From an uncultured Haemophilus sp. (GTDB lineage Bacteria > Pseudomonadota > Gammaproteobacteria > Enterobacterales > Pasteurellaceae), in NCBI GenBank assembly GCA_905205995.1, contig CAJLFU010000024.1:1-29886 (forward strand): a stretch of DNA of 29,886 nucleotides, written 5' to 3'. The position numbers and the translations under genes are program-made. Within the stretch, counting starts at the first letter, position 1. Each line of letters opens with the position of its first letter. Below are positions 15,952 to 25,309 of this stretch, in pieces. The notes beneath the pieces were generated by a model, which saw only the letters and a list, made by a program, of their open reading frames with translations, ran no database searches and was not told the origin of the DNA.

Positions 15952-17043
15952 TTAATCTTGTAATGCACCACTGTTAAACATTGGCAATCCCATTGTTTTT
16001 AAGCTGTCACGATAAATACCCAGTAAGTCTTTCTCCGTAATTTTTTGTAATTGATCTAACGGTTTATCTAACGCAGCGACTGTTTCAATCACAAGACCTT
16101 GTGGACCGGATTCTTGCGTCGCAATTTCAAATAACGCTTGTCCGCGACGAACATGACTACCTGAGCTAATCAACACGGCATGTTTGATTTTGTGTTTCGC
16201 TAAAGAGTAACGAGAGAAAAGTGCATTTTCGACTGTTGAACGTGCATAGTTATCCGAATAAATACGGCTTGCATCAACGCCTTTCTCAATTAACCATTGC
16301 TTCATTAAATCCCCTTCGGTTTTATTGTTTTGCGGCACCCCGCCAGTCACAATAATTAAAGCGTCTGGATTTTGATTCGCAATTTCTAAGGTTTTCTCTA
16401 AACGTTGCACCAAAATGTCATGCATGCTGCCATCTGGATTTAAGGCGTATCCCAACGTAATAATCGCCGATTGCTCTGGTAACTTGGTTTCGAGTTTATC
16501 GGTAATTGGCTGATTAGCCGCTTTATCAATCACTGCAAAGACTTTTTCTAATTTACTTGCGCTTTCTGGGGAAAGTTGTTTTAAGCGATCTAAATGTTTT
16601 GTCGCTTCCGCTTGGTTACCTTTAAAACGATTCCATGCAGCCAAGTAAGTATGTGCTTTCACATCATCTGGGGCCACATCAAGCACTTTTTGGTAAAGCT
16701 CAATGGCTTTATCTGTATTGCCGTTATAAATATTGGCATTCGCTGCACCAAACAAAAAATCCACACGATAAGGCTCAAGTTTATACGCTTCTAATAAAAG
16801 ATCCGCAATACGCTCCATATTGGAAGGCAGTTTCGCGGTAAAACCCGCATTTGAAACACGAGCCGGTGAGTTTTGGATTTTCACTGCTTGTTCAAGCAAC
16901 TCATCCACAACCTGTCTTTGAGTAAGAAGCTGTTGATAATTTAATTGAGGCTCAAGCACTTTCACTTCTGCCGTGCTGGCGAAGATGTTTACTGCAAGAG
17001 ACGAAATCACAGCAAGTAAGGAAACCTTGAAGATTTTTTGCAT
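15952..17043 (-). CDS. Exported TPR protein with YdcF/SanA-like DUF218 domain
   Basis: This 363-residue protein has a signal peptide (MQKIFKVSLLAVISSLAVNIFA, cleavage probably after AST). Residues about 80-160 form tetratricopeptide-like helices (VDFLFGAANANIYNGNTDKA, AHTYLAAWNRFKGNQ). The C-terminal DUF218 domain includes AIITLGYALNPDGSM, ALIIVTGGVPQNNKTEGDL, ASRIYSDNYARSTVENA and AVLISSGSHVRRGQ. DUF218 proteins of the YdcF/SanA/ElyC group act at the cell envelope, and some are involved in lipid-carrier or peptidoglycan homeostasis, but the reaction is not settled. The joining of exported TPRs to DUF218 is longer than E. coli YdcF. It sits upstream of no obvious partner; glpC, on the same strand, is separated from it by a terminator. 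Confidence 0.85.
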   Translation of the reverse strand: MQKIFKVSLLAVISSLAVNIFASTAEVKVLEPQLNYQQLLTQRQVVDELLEQAVKIQNSPARVSNAGFTAKLPSNMERIADLLLEAYKLEPYRVDFLFGAANANIYNGNTDKAIELYQKVLDVAPDDVKAHTYLAAWNRFKGNQAEATKHLDRLKQLSPESASKLEKVFAVIDKAANQPITDKLETKLPEQSAIITLGYALNPDGSMHDILVQRLEKTLEIANQNPDALIIVTGGVPQNNKTEGDLMKQWLIEKGVDASRIYSDNYARSTVENALFSRYSLAKHKIKHAVLISSGSHVRRGQALFEIATQESGPQGLVIETVAALDKPLDQLQKITEKDLLGIYRDSLKTMGLPMFNSGALQD

Positions 17044-17073
17044 AATTAATTCTCCATATTGGATTGAATAACA

Positions 17074-17111
17074 AAAAGAGCGGTCACTTTTTTATCAGTT
17101 TCCGCTCTTTT
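17074..17111. terminator. Terminator downstream of glpC
   Basis: AAAAGAGCGG (17074-17083) and CCGCTCTTTT (17102-17111) form a 10-bp stem with an 18-base loop. It starts three bases beyond the glpC stop codon, and the arms end in A/T runs. Confidence 0.75.
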
Positions 17112-17113
17112 CA

Positions 17114-18391
17114 CTAAGCTTGATTCATCGACATACACAATAACGTCAATGGATGGATACAAGTCACGTTAGATGACATATCAATCTGCCATTTACAAGT
17201 TTGGCATTCAGAGATCACATAATCAAATCCGCCTGCATTGATGTTATCGAATAAGTTTTTACCGATAGATTGGGAAACCTCGTAGTTTTCTTCTTTGAAA
17301 CCGTATGTCCCTGCGATACCACAACATTGTGATGGTAGCATCACCACTTCTAAACCTGGAATTTGTTTTAACACTTCCAAGGTGTATGGTGCCCAGCCTG
17401 CTTTATCCACGTGACATGCAGTGTGATAAGCCACACGCAATTTCAATGGTTTAAGTGGTAAGGTTTTACCTTCTTTAAAAAGTTGATATAAGAATGGTGT
17501 CACCATGTGAATATGCGGACGAACCTTCGCATTGTCGATACCTAAAATATGATGGTATTCATCTCGTAAATTTAAGGTACAACTTGATGCTTCACTGATC
17601 ACATCCAAGCCATTTTCATCCACCATTTTGCCGATGTAATCGGTGTTAAATTGTGCGATTTTCTTCGCTCGTTCTGGGAATTGGTTTACGCTTAATGGCA
17701 AACCACAGCATTTTTCTTTTTCCAATAACACCACACCAATATCCATTGCATTGAACACTTGAATAAATTCTTTACCCAATTGTGGATTATTGTAGTTCAC
17801 ATAACAACCGTGATAATACGCCACTTTGCGTTCGAATTTTTGTTGGCTTTCCACCATTTTTTTCATATACCAGCTGCGGAACGTACCAAAGGAATATTTT
17901 GGTAACGTACGATGGCGGCTGATTTTTAACGCTTTTTCTAACACAAATTTCGTTGCTTTCAAGCCCGTAATCGCATTCACAATTGGCGCAAGTGGCGTGT
18001 TAAGTGAACCCATAATATCGGTGTTACTTAAAATCGCATCACGTAATTTTTGCACTGTCGGTTTGTGTTGTTGAGCAGTGTATTTGTTTCTTGCACGAAC
18101 GATAATGTCACCAATTTTTACATCAGACGGACACGCAATTTCACAACGTTTACAGTTAGTGCAGTATTTCAATGCTTCATCATAAAGCTCGGCTGATTTT
18201 AAGCGTAAACGCTCACCATCTGGGCCTGATTGTTTTGGACCTGGATAGTTTGGATTTTGACGCGAAACCGGACATACCGCGGTACAAGCCGTACATTTAA
18301 TGCAGCTCTCAAAGCTTTCATCAAACGCATGATGATGTTGTGGCGCATTAAGGGATTGTTTTGCATTATCAATTAATTGTTGAATGTTCAT
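17114..18391 (-). CDS. glpC: Anaerobic glycerol-3-phosphate dehydrogenase subunit C
   Basis: GlpC is the iron-sulphur subunit that passes electrons from the GlpAB dimer towards the membrane quinone pool. The 425-residue protein has two [4Fe-4S] motifs in its N-terminal part (CIKCTACTAVCP near residue 31 and CTNCKRCEIACP near 82). Two CCG-type cysteine-rich domains follow, with YHGCYVNYNNP and KCCGLPLS, then YHTACHVD and QCCGIAGTYG. It is the last gene of glpABC, 9 bases after glpB. Confidence 0.97.
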   Translation of the reverse strand: MNIQQLIDNAKQSLNAPQHHHAFDESFESCIKCTACTAVCPVSRQNPNYPGPKQSGPDGERLRLKSAELYDEALKYCTNCKRCEIACPSDVKIGDIIVRARNKYTAQQHKPTVQKLRDAILSNTDIMGSLNTPLAPIVNAITGLKATKFVLEKALKISRHRTLPKYSFGTFRSWYMKKMVESQQKFERKVAYYHGCYVNYNNPQLGKEFIQVFNAMDIGVVLLEKEKCCGLPLSVNQFPERAKKIAQFNTDYIGKMVDENGLDVISEASSCTLNLRDEYHHILGIDNAKVRPHIHMVTPFLYQLFKEGKTLPLKPLKLRVAYHTACHVDKAGWAPYTLEVLKQIPGLEVVMLPSQCCGIAGTYGFKEENYEVSQSIGKNLFDNINAGGFDYVISECQTCKWQIDMSSNVTCIHPLTLLCMSMNQA

Positions 18392-18400
18392 AACGCCTCC

Positions 18401-19690
18401 TTAATGTGTGTTGTGAAGAATTTCATCCGCAACAGCAAGTGCTGTTACCACTGCCACGCCTGAGCCACAACCGAGCTCTAACGCATTGAAACCACCAATC
18501 ACATTACCCACCGCATATAAATTCTCTAAAAATTGACCGCTCTTTTGCACTTGGCATTGTGCATTAATCACCACACCCGCAGATTGGTAAGGTTGTGGAT
18601 TAGAGAAACGATGATCTGTCCAAGTAAAACGATCGGTATCTTTAAAACCTTCCACACCGATGATGTCAGAATGAAATACGGGCTCGTAGATTTTATCGAA
18701 TTCAGAGACTAAACCTTTACTAAAGAAGCTGCCCGATGCTAAGACGAAATGCTCTGCTGTGATTTCTTCCTCTTCATGCAGGCGAGTTTGAATGGCGCGA
18801 ACTTTGTTACCATGAAAATGCGCTTTTAATGCACTATCACCATTCATCATGAGTCCGCCTAATTTCTCAAAACGATGACGTAATTGAATACGTTGACGCA
18901 TACCTAATAAAGAAGGCGGTAAGGTTGGTAATTCAAATAATGGTAAGCCTGTTGCTTTGCGAAGTGACTCCATAAACTCTTGATTTTCCAGACCGAAACA
19001 AGCTGGTAAGAAAATCGCTTCTGTACCTTTCGCGGCTTCTTTCATTTCAGCCACCAGATCATCAAATTTCAGTTTATATTCTAAAACTTGTGCAATATTT
19101 ACACTGCGGAATTCACGGGAATTGGCACGTAACTGATCTAATTCTGGAATATTTAAAAAGCCCGTTTTCACTTCACAATGTGCAAATTGTGGATTAAGTG
19201 TAAGGTTATCCGCCAATAATTCTGGTTGGAAATCGTGATAGCCTTCAATGCCTAAAACCGCAATTTTTTTATACGGAAATGGGGTTTCGCCTTGTACAGT
19301 TGGCACACTATTTGGTGAAAGCCATGCACCACGTAAGCTACCTAAACCCGTTACGCGAAGATGATTTTCTGCACTTGAGCCAATTAAATCTAAATTTAAC
19401 GATTCCGCTAATTTTTCAAAATCTTGCGCTTTCGCTAATACACGTTCAGCTCCCATAATGCTATAAGGGTGTTGTGGTAATTGAGCGGAAAGCGCGGTCA
19501 AATTTTCAGGAATATTTTTAACAAACGCACCATTTGGTAAACGGCTTAATAAATCCAATGAGCCAGATGCAAAATCAATCGCCGCTTGGCCGTTATTAAT
19601 AATGACACAACGTTTGCCTTGTTCTTGTAGGGTGATGCCGCAAGTTAAACCTGCAAGGCCACCACCAATAATCACTACATCAAAATTCAT
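18401..19690 (-). CDS. glpB: Anaerobic glycerol-3-phosphate dehydrogenase subunit B
   Basis: GlpB is the second flavoprotein subunit of the anaerobic dehydrogenase. Its 429 residues start with an FAD-binding Rossmann motif (DVVIIGGGLAGLTCG), and the C-terminal LYAVGNVIGGFNALELGCGS completes the FAD site. The open frame extends upstream, but the ATG at 19690 gives the family's N-terminus MNFDVVIIGGG. This start lies inside the last codons of glpA, an 11-base overlap typical of translational coupling for subunits made in equal amounts. Confidence 0.96.
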   Translation of the reverse strand: MNFDVVIIGGGLAGLTCGITLQEQGKRCVIINNGQAAIDFASGSLDLLSRLPNGAFVKNIPENLTALSAQLPQHPYSIMGAERVLAKAQDFEKLAESLNLDLIGSSAENHLRVTGLGSLRGAWLSPNSVPTVQGETPFPYKKIAVLGIEGYHDFQPELLADNLTLNPQFAHCEVKTGFLNIPELDQLRANSREFRSVNIAQVLEYKLKFDDLVAEMKEAAKGTEAIFLPACFGLENQEFMESLRKATGLPLFELPTLPPSLLGMRQRIQLRHRFEKLGGLMMNGDSALKAHFHGNKVRAIQTRLHEEEEITAEHFVLASGSFFSKGLVSEFDKIYEPVFHSDIIGVEGFKDTDRFTWTDHRFSNPQPYQSAGVVINAQCQVQKSGQFLENLYAVGNVIGGFNALELGCGSGVAVVTALAVADEILHNTH

Positions 19691-21371
19691 TGTTATCCGT
19701 CCCTTGCTGTTTGTCTGCTTCAAGCGGTTGAACATCATTTAAGCCCAACACACTGCCATACATCCATGAAGTAAATTCCGCTTCACGAATCGCTTCGCCC
19801 CATGCAATAGGTTCAATACCGCGCCAACGCTCTTCCATAAAGGAGGTTAATTGTGTGGTTGATTGACGAGGTGTTGCCACTTCAAAACGGTTCATTAAGC
19901 CCGCCGCACGGCATGCGCAAAGCTCAGCTTGGCAAGTCCCCATCCCCACACGAGTACGGCGACGTAAATCCACTAAGTTATTCACATTTAATTCATCAAC
20001 GGCATAACGTACTTCACCTGCTGTCACCGCTTCACATTCGCACACCATTGAACGATCAAGACGTTCTTTATCTAATAAACGAGTTGCACGAGAACCATGA
20101 CGATATACGGCTGAATAACGAATCGTACTTGGAAGTGAAATGACTTTCTGATTGGTTTCTGCACGGCTTTCGCTTGAACCCGGTAATGGACGCTCAGCGG
20201 TTGTACAACGTGCTGTTTTATTGAGTTTTTTACAAACAAGATCCGTTGCCCATTCAGCCATTAAGCGATAAGTCATTAATTTACCGCCAGTGATAGTGAT
20301 AAAGCCGTCTAAGCCATCACGCTCTGCGTGGTCAAGTAACACGATACCACGACTCACGTTACGACCAGATGGGTCATCATCAGACGCGACTAACGGACGT
20401 ACGCCAGCATAAGCACGTAATACACGAGTATGACGCAAACTTGGAGCCAGTTTTTCCCCTTCACGGAACAGAATATCCACTTCTTCTGGGGTCACTTCCA
20501 TGTTATCAATTTGATCGTAAGGAATACGGCTAGAGGTTGTACCGATAACGCAAATGGTATCACCCGGTACAAGAATGTCCGCATCCGCCGGTTTACGACA
20601 ACGGTTAATGACCAGTTTGTTGATGCGGTGACCCATGACAAGTAATGCACCTTTCGCTGGGAACATTTTGATTTTGAGATCGGCATATTCTGCGATGCCT
20701 TGTCCCCAAATACCACCTGCATTGACGACTAATGGCGCAAAGAATTTGCGATTTACGCGATTTTTGTGATCGTAAACATCTACACCGATTACTTTGCCAC
20801 CTTCACGAATTAAGTTTTTCACCTCGCAATAAGTGAACATTTTCGCGCCATTTTCGGTGGCGTCCATCACATTGGAGGCTGTTAAACGGAAAGGATCGAT
20901 TGAACCATCTGGCACAACAACGGCACCGACTAAATCAGGGTTTACCGATGGTTCCATAATTTTGGCTAGTTTAGGATCAATGGCGACAGCCTCAATACCG
21001 GATTTGGTACAACTTTCGATGAACGTTTTTTGATAATCAAGGGAATCTTCAGATAAGGTGATAAATAAACCTTCTGTTTCATCCACACAGTGACGAGCGA
21101 TATTGCGCAGAATTTTATTTTCTTTAATACATTCTTCTGCTGATTCCTGATCGTTTACAGCATAACGCGCACCACTATGTAACAAACCGTGGTTACGACC
21201 TGTTGCACCTGTCGCGATATCACGACGCTCTAATAAAATACAGTTAATTCCGCGTAATGCGCAGTCACGAGCAATACCCGCACCTGTTGCACCACCACCA
21301 ATGATAATCACATCCGTCGAGATAGGTGAAAAATCACCCACATCACGATACATATTAGGCGATAATCCCAT
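19680..21371 (-). CDS. glpA: Anaerobic glycerol-3-phosphate dehydrogenase subunit A
   Basis: GlpA is the catalytic flavoprotein that oxidises sn-glycerol-3-phosphate to dihydroxyacetone phosphate under anaerobic conditions. The 563-residue protein has an N-terminal FAD motif (DVIIIGGGATGAGIARDC), the family segments GRNHGLLHSGARYAV and VVNAGGIWGQG, and a C-terminal BFD-like [2Fe-2S] domain (CECEAVTAGEVRYAV, then GTCQAELCACRAAG). I chose the ATG at 21371 because GGGGG lies about 5 bases upstream; the open frame's TTG at 21389 has no such site. The gene heads glpABC and diverges from glpT. Confidence 0.97.
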   Translation of the reverse strand: MGLSPNMYRDVGDFSPISTDVIIIGGGATGAGIARDCALRGINCILLERRDIATGATGRNHGLLHSGARYAVNDQESAEECIKENKILRNIARHCVDETEGLFITLSEDSLDYQKTFIESCTKSGIEAVAIDPKLAKIMEPSVNPDLVGAVVVPDGSIDPFRLTASNVMDATENGAKMFTYCEVKNLIREGGKVIGVDVYDHKNRVNRKFFAPLVVNAGGIWGQGIAEYADLKIKMFPAKGALLVMGHRINKLVINRCRKPADADILVPGDTICVIGTTSSRIPYDQIDNMEVTPEEVDILFREGEKLAPSLRHTRVLRAYAGVRPLVASDDDPSGRNVSRGIVLLDHAERDGLDGFITITGGKLMTYRLMAEWATDLVCKKLNKTARCTTAERPLPGSSESRAETNQKVISLPSTIRYSAVYRHGSRATRLLDKERLDRSMVCECEAVTAGEVRYAVDELNVNNLVDLRRRTRVGMGTCQAELCACRAAGLMNRFEVATPRQSTTQLTSFMEERWRGIEPIAWGEAIREAEFTSWMYGSVLGLNDVQPLEADKQQGTDNNEF

Positions 21372-21491
21372 TGTTACCCCCAAAGCCAAAATATTAATAA
21401 AAAGAAACGTAAAAACTGTTACGAAGTCTTCGGCTATTGTATGGGAGAGCGGTTAAATTCACAACATTTTGAGCGAAAAAGAAAGTCATTT

Positions 21492-21507
21492 TGTGAAGTA
21501 GATCACA
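21492..21507. promoter_or_regulatory. CRP-binding site, glpA-proximal
   Basis: TGTGA-AGTAGA-TCACA is a perfect match to the CRP half-site pair with 6-base spacing. It lies about 120 bases upstream of the glpA start. Cyclic-AMP control of glp genes is well established in E. coli. Confidence 0.85.
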
Positions 21508-21543
21508 TAATTTTCGTATTCGCTCATTTGTTAAAATTTTTTT

Positions 21544-21559
21544 TGTGAAATACATCACA
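21544..21559. promoter_or_regulatory. CRP-binding site, glpT-proximal
   Basis: TGTGA-AATACA-TCACA is a second perfect CRP site. Its centre is 52 bases from the first, close to five helical turns, so both face the same side of the DNA. A start site 41.5 bases downstream would fall near 21593, with TAATTT at 21581-21586 as a possible -10 box, a class II layout for glpT. I saw no clear GlpR or FNR site. Confidence 0.85.
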
Positions 21560-21662
21560 TTTTTGAATTATTTCTCTTTTTAATTTCTATTTTTATTTTA
21601 TCATGCACGCTATCCCCATTATCGGGGTGGACTCATAATTAAAATGATTTTGGAGAAAAATT

Positions 21663-23105
21663 ATGTTTGGACCATTTAAACCCGCACCGCATATTGCGGA
21701 ACTTCCTGCGGAGAAAATTGATTCCACGTATAAACGCTTACGTTGGCAAGTGTTTGCAGGGATCTTCTTTGGTTATGCCGCTTACTATTTTGTACGTGCA
21801 AACTTTGACTTAGCACAACCCGGTTTAATTCAAGCTGGCTTGTACTCAAAAGCGGAACTAGGTGTTATCGGCTCAGCAGCTGGTCTTGCCTACGGTTTAT
21901 CTAAGTTCGTAATGGCAGGTATGTCTGACCGTTCGAACCCTCGCGTATTCTTACCATTTGGTTTATTGCTTTCTGGTCTTTGTATGACCATGATGGGTTT
22001 ATTCCCATGGGCAACCTCAGGCATTGGCATCATGTGGGTAATGATCTTCTTAAATGGTTGGTTCCAAGGTATGGGTTGGCCTCCATGTGGTCGTACAATG
22101 GTACACTGGTGGTCTAAATCAGAACGCGGTACTATCGTATCTATCTGGAATACCGCGCACAACATCGGTGGTATGATGCCGGGTGCAATGGTGCTATTGG
22201 CAAGTGCAGTGTTCTTCAGCACTCATGGTATCGAAGCACAAGCAAAAGACATTTGGCAACAATCCCTCTACTATCCGGGTATTGCAGCAATGATCTGTGC
22301 AATTCCAGTTTACTTCGTCATGCGTGATACTCCGCAATCTTGTGGTTTACCATCAATCGAAAAATGGCGTAATGACTACCCAGATGACTATAACGAAAAA
22401 ACTTACGAAAACGATTTAAGTACAAAAGAAATCTTCGTAACCTATGTATTGAAAAACAAATTGTTATGGTACATCGCGATTGCTAACGTATTCGTATACT
22501 TAATCCGCTACGGCGTATTAAAATGGTCTCCGGTTTACTTAAGTGAAGTAAAACACTTCAACATCAAAGGTACCGCATGGGCTTACACAATCTATGAATT
22601 AGCAGCAGTTCCAGGTACATTATTATGTGGTTGGGTATCAGATAAGGTATTCAAAGGTAAACGTGGTTTAACAGGTTTCATCTTCATGATCTTAACTACC
22701 GCAGCAGTAGTAGCATACTGGATGAACCCAGCTACACCTGAAGCAGAGCTTGCAAACTACGCAGCTTGGTATGAAAACCCATATCAATTAACTGACTTCG
22801 TATTAATGACCTTAATCGGTTTCTTAATCTACGGCCCTGTAATGTTAATCGGCTTACACGCGCTTGAGCTTGCACCGAAAAAAGCAGCAGGTACAGCAGC
22901 AGGTTTCACCGGTTTATTCGGTTACTTAGGTGGTACTGTGTCAGCTTCAGCTGTTATCGGTTGGGCAGCACAACACTACGGCTGGGACGGCGGTTTCTAC
23001 GTCATGATCGGCGGTGGTATCTTAGCGGTGTTATTACTCTTCATCGTAATGGTTGAAGAAGGTAAACATAAAGCTAAATTAGGCGATACCTACGGTACTA
23101 AATAA
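21663..23105 (+). CDS. glpT: Glycerol-3-phosphate transporter GlpT
   Basis: GlpT exchanges external glycerol-3-phosphate for internal phosphate across the inner membrane; it is a major facilitator with twelve helices. The 480-residue protein keeps the two phosphate-binding arginines in YYFVRANFDLAQPGL (near residue 45) and YLIRYGVLKWSPVYL (near residue 280). The family signature GWFQGMGWPPCGRTMVHWW is also present. The ribosome site is GGAG, 8 bases upstream. It diverges from glpABC and lies upstream of the propeller-like gene and glpQ, with a terminator in between. Confidence 0.98.
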   Translation: MFGPFKPAPHIAELPAEKIDSTYKRLRWQVFAGIFFGYAAYYFVRANFDLAQPGLIQAGLYSKAELGVIGSAAGLAYGLSKFVMAGMSDRSNPRVFLPFGLLLSGLCMTMMGLFPWATSGIGIMWVMIFLNGWFQGMGWPPCGRTMVHWWSKSERGTIVSIWNTAHNIGGMMPGAMVLLASAVFFSTHGIEAQAKDIWQQSLYYPGIAAMICAIPVYFVMRDTPQSCGLPSIEKWRNDYPDDYNEKTYENDLSTKEIFVTYVLKNKLLWYIAIANVFVYLIRYGVLKWSPVYLSEVKHFNIKGTAWAYTIYELAAVPGTLLCGWVSDKVFKGKRGLTGFIFMILTTAAVVAYWMNPATPEAELANYAAWYENPYQLTDFVLMTLIGFLIYGPVMLIGLHALELAPKKAAGTAAGFTGLFGYLGGTVSASAVIGWAAQHYGWDGGFYVMIGGGILAVLLLFIVMVEEGKHKAKLGDTYGTK

Positions 23106-23115
23106 TCTATAAATT

Positions 23116-23146
23116 AAAGGCGACAGGCGAAGGCTTGCCGCCTTTT
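23116..23146 (+). terminator. Rho-independent terminator of glpT
   Basis: AAAGGCG...GC and GC...CGCCTTT make an imperfect long stem around GAAG, followed by T6. It is 11 bases past the glpT stop codon. The downstream genes therefore need read-through or their own promoter. Confidence 0.8.
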
Positions 23147-23199
23147 TTATTACAAAAAACAACTGAATTTTTAACCGCACTTTAAAAGGAGATAATGTG

Positions 23200-24111
23200 A
23201 TGAAATTGAATAAATTAACCATTATGTTAGGCGCGGCAGTTATGGCAAATGTAGCGTTAGCCGATCAAACTTGTGAGGCTCCCTATCGTTCAGCACTCCC
23301 CGCTTATACTTATAAATTAGACAAGGTGCTCGAAGTCAACGGACGTCAAGGCATTACCACTGATGGTAAATATTTATATGTATCGGGCAGTAAAACACTC
23401 GCCAAATACGATATGGATGGAAAACTGATTAAAGAAAATAAAGATCCTTTTGTCGGCTACCAAAAGGAAGCCAATCACATTGGCGACATTGATATCTACA
23501 ACAATGAACTTTATGTTTCCTCCGAATGGTTTGATGCTGGCGTAGGTAAAAATATTCAAATTGCGATTCATGATCCCGAAACCCTCGCATTAAAAAGATC
23601 AGTTGATTTTAATCCTGAGTCAGGTCAAGTCGAAGTTTCCGGCATCACCGTAGATACCGTTCACAATTCAGTTTGGATGGCATCTTGGGTTGGTGAGGAA
23701 AGTGGCCGTTATTTATATGAATATGATCTTTCAACAGGTAAATATAAACGTAAAGTGCATTTACAACCTGTTCCACAATGGATTCAAGGGGTTTATGCCT
23801 ACAACGGCGATCTCTATGTCACCGCTGATGACGGTACGGCAGATGAAAAAGAACCCGATCATATTTATCGTGTAGAAATCTCAGATAAAAATAATGAAGC
23901 TCGAGTTGTTTTAGAAAAAACATTGGATGATATTCGAGATGTCGGCGAAGTCGAAGGATTGAATGTGAATCCAAAAACGAAACAACTACTTGTCCATGCA
24001 AACCGAGGCAAACAAATTGTGTTAGGGATGCCAAAAGGATTTTATCCAGGATATGACCGTGAAATTAGTGAAATCTATTTTTACGACATGAAACCAAGAT
24101 GTAATAAGTAA
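23200..24111 (+). CDS. Exported propeller-like protein between glpT and glpQ
   Basis: This 303-residue protein has a signal peptide (MKLNKLTIMLGAAVMANVALA). The mature part shows repeated strand patterns of the kind seen in beta-propellers: GITTDGKYLYVSGSKTLAKY, GDIDIYNNELYVSSEW, VSGITVDTVHNSVWMASW, GVYAYNGDLYVTADD and EGLNVNPKTKQLLVHA. Cysteines occur near the mature N-terminus (QTCEAPYR) and at the C-terminus (KPRCNK), as if for a disulphide closing the ring. I chose the ATG at 23200; a GTG directly before it is nearer to the GGAG site (5 rather than 8 bases) and could also be used. The gene ends 17 bases before glpQ with a fresh ribosome site between, so the two are surely co-transcribed. 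A role with the phosphodiesterase (substrate binding or partner) is inference; I know no named family with this function. Confidence 0.85.
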   Translation: MKLNKLTIMLGAAVMANVALADQTCEAPYRSALPAYTYKLDKVLEVNGRQGITTDGKYLYVSGSKTLAKYDMDGKLIKENKDPFVGYQKEANHIGDIDIYNNELYVSSEWFDAGVGKNIQIAIHDPETLALKRSVDFNPESGQVEVSGITVDTVHNSVWMASWVGEESGRYLYEYDLSTGKYKRKVHLQPVPQWIQGVYAYNGDLYVTADDGTADEKEPDHIYRVEISDKNNEARVVLEKTLDDIRDVGEVEGLNVNPKTKQLLVHANRGKQIVLGMPKGFYPGYDREISEIYFYDMKPRCNK

Positions 24112-24128
24112 ATCAAGGAGAACACACC

Positions 24129-25214
24129 ATGAAACTCAAAACTTTAGCGCTTTCTTTATTAGCTGCAGGCGTACTTGCAGGATGTAGCGCACACTCTTCT
24201 GTGGACACTATGAAATCAGACAAAATTATCATTGCTCACCGTGGTGCAAGTGGTTACTTACCAGAGCATACGCTTGAATCTAAAGCGCTTGCATTTGCAC
24301 AACATGCAGACTACTTAGAACAAGACTTAGCGATGACAAAAGATGGCCGTTTAGTTGTTATCCATGACCACTTCTTAGACGGCTTAACTGATGTCGCGAA
24401 AAAATTCCCAAATCGTCATCGTAAAGATGGTCGTTACTATGTCATCGACTTCACCTTAAAAGAAATTCAAAGTTTAAATATGACTGAAAACTTTGAAACC
24501 AAAGATGGTAAACAAGTTGCGGTATATCCAGGCCGTTTCCCACTTTGGAAATCCCACTTCAAAATCCATACTTTTGAAGATGAGTTAGAATTCATCCAAG
24601 GTTTAGAAAAATCGACTGGTAAAAAAGTGGGTATCTATCCTGAAATCAAAGCACCTTGGTTCCACCACCAAAATGGTAAAGACATTGCCGTTGAAACCCT
24701 TAAAGTATTGAAAAAATACGGTTACGACAAGAAATCTGACATGGTTTACTTACAAACCTTCGACTTCAATGAGTTAAAACGTATCAAAAACGAATTGCTA
24801 CCAAAAATGGGCATGGATTTAAAACTTGTTCAATTAGTGGCATACACCGACTGGCATGAGACTGAAGAAAAAGATGCGAAAGGCAAATGGGTGAACTACG
24901 ATTACGATTGGATGTTCAAACCAGGTGCAATGGCAGAAGTGGTGAAATATGCTGACGGTGTTGGTCCAGGCTGGTACATGTTAGTGGATAAAGAAAAATC
25001 TAAACCAGGCAACATCGTGTACACCCCATTAGTGAAAGAACTCGCACAATACAAAGTGGAATTACACCCATACACTGTACGTAAAGATGCATTACCTGAA
25101 TTCTTCACTGACGTAAATCAAATGTACGATGCGTTATTGAATAAATCTGGTGCAACTGGTGTATTCACCGACTTCCCAGACACTGGCGTTGAGTTTTTGA
25201 AAAAACAAAAATAA
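24129..25214 (+). CDS. glpQ: Glycerophosphodiester phosphodiesterase, lipoprotein D
   Basis: GlpQ hydrolyses glycerophosphodiesters such as glycerophosphocholine to glycerol-3-phosphate and an alcohol. The 361-residue precursor has a lipobox (LAAGVLAGC, Cys19), so it is a lipoprotein. In H. influenzae this protein is protein D (Hpd), a surface lipoprotein that binds IgD in some strains and helps supply host-derived choline. Catalytic features are IIAHRGASGYLPEHT near residue 36 (HRGA), then EQDLAMTKDGRLVVIHDH with the HD pair, and EIKAPWFHH. It follows the propeller-like gene by 17 bases with an AAGGAG ribosome site. The released glycerol-3-phosphate would enter through GlpT. Confidence 0.97.
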   Translation: MKLKTLALSLLAAGVLAGCSAHSSVDTMKSDKIIIAHRGASGYLPEHTLESKALAFAQHADYLEQDLAMTKDGRLVVIHDHFLDGLTDVAKKFPNRHRKDGRYYVIDFTLKEIQSLNMTENFETKDGKQVAVYPGRFPLWKSHFKIHTFEDELEFIQGLEKSTGKKVGIYPEIKAPWFHHQNGKDIAVETLKVLKKYGYDKKSDMVYLQTFDFNELKRIKNELLPKMGMDLKLVQLVAYTDWHETEEKDAKGKWVNYDYDWMFKPGAMAEVVKYADGVGPGWYMLVDKEKSKPGNIVYTPLVKELAQYKVELHPYTVRKDALPEFFTDVNQMYDALLNKSGATGVFTDFPDTGVEFLKKQK

Positions 25215-25309
25215 TACGTAAGTAAAAGTAATAAAAAGAGCGGTCAAAATTTGCGGTATTATTATGTAGCAAATGATAAAGACCGCTTAACTCAACTAAC
25301 ACAATCCTT

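Noticed and set aside
21611..21628. CCCC-ATTATC-GGGG hairpin in the glpT leader
   Set aside because: The stem has only four base pairs; no riboswitch or known leader element is apparent.
25235..25288. Possible glpQ terminator from AAGAGCGGTC and GACCGCTT
   Set aside because: The arms are only partly complementary with a loop of about 35 bases and no T-run, so I could not support it.
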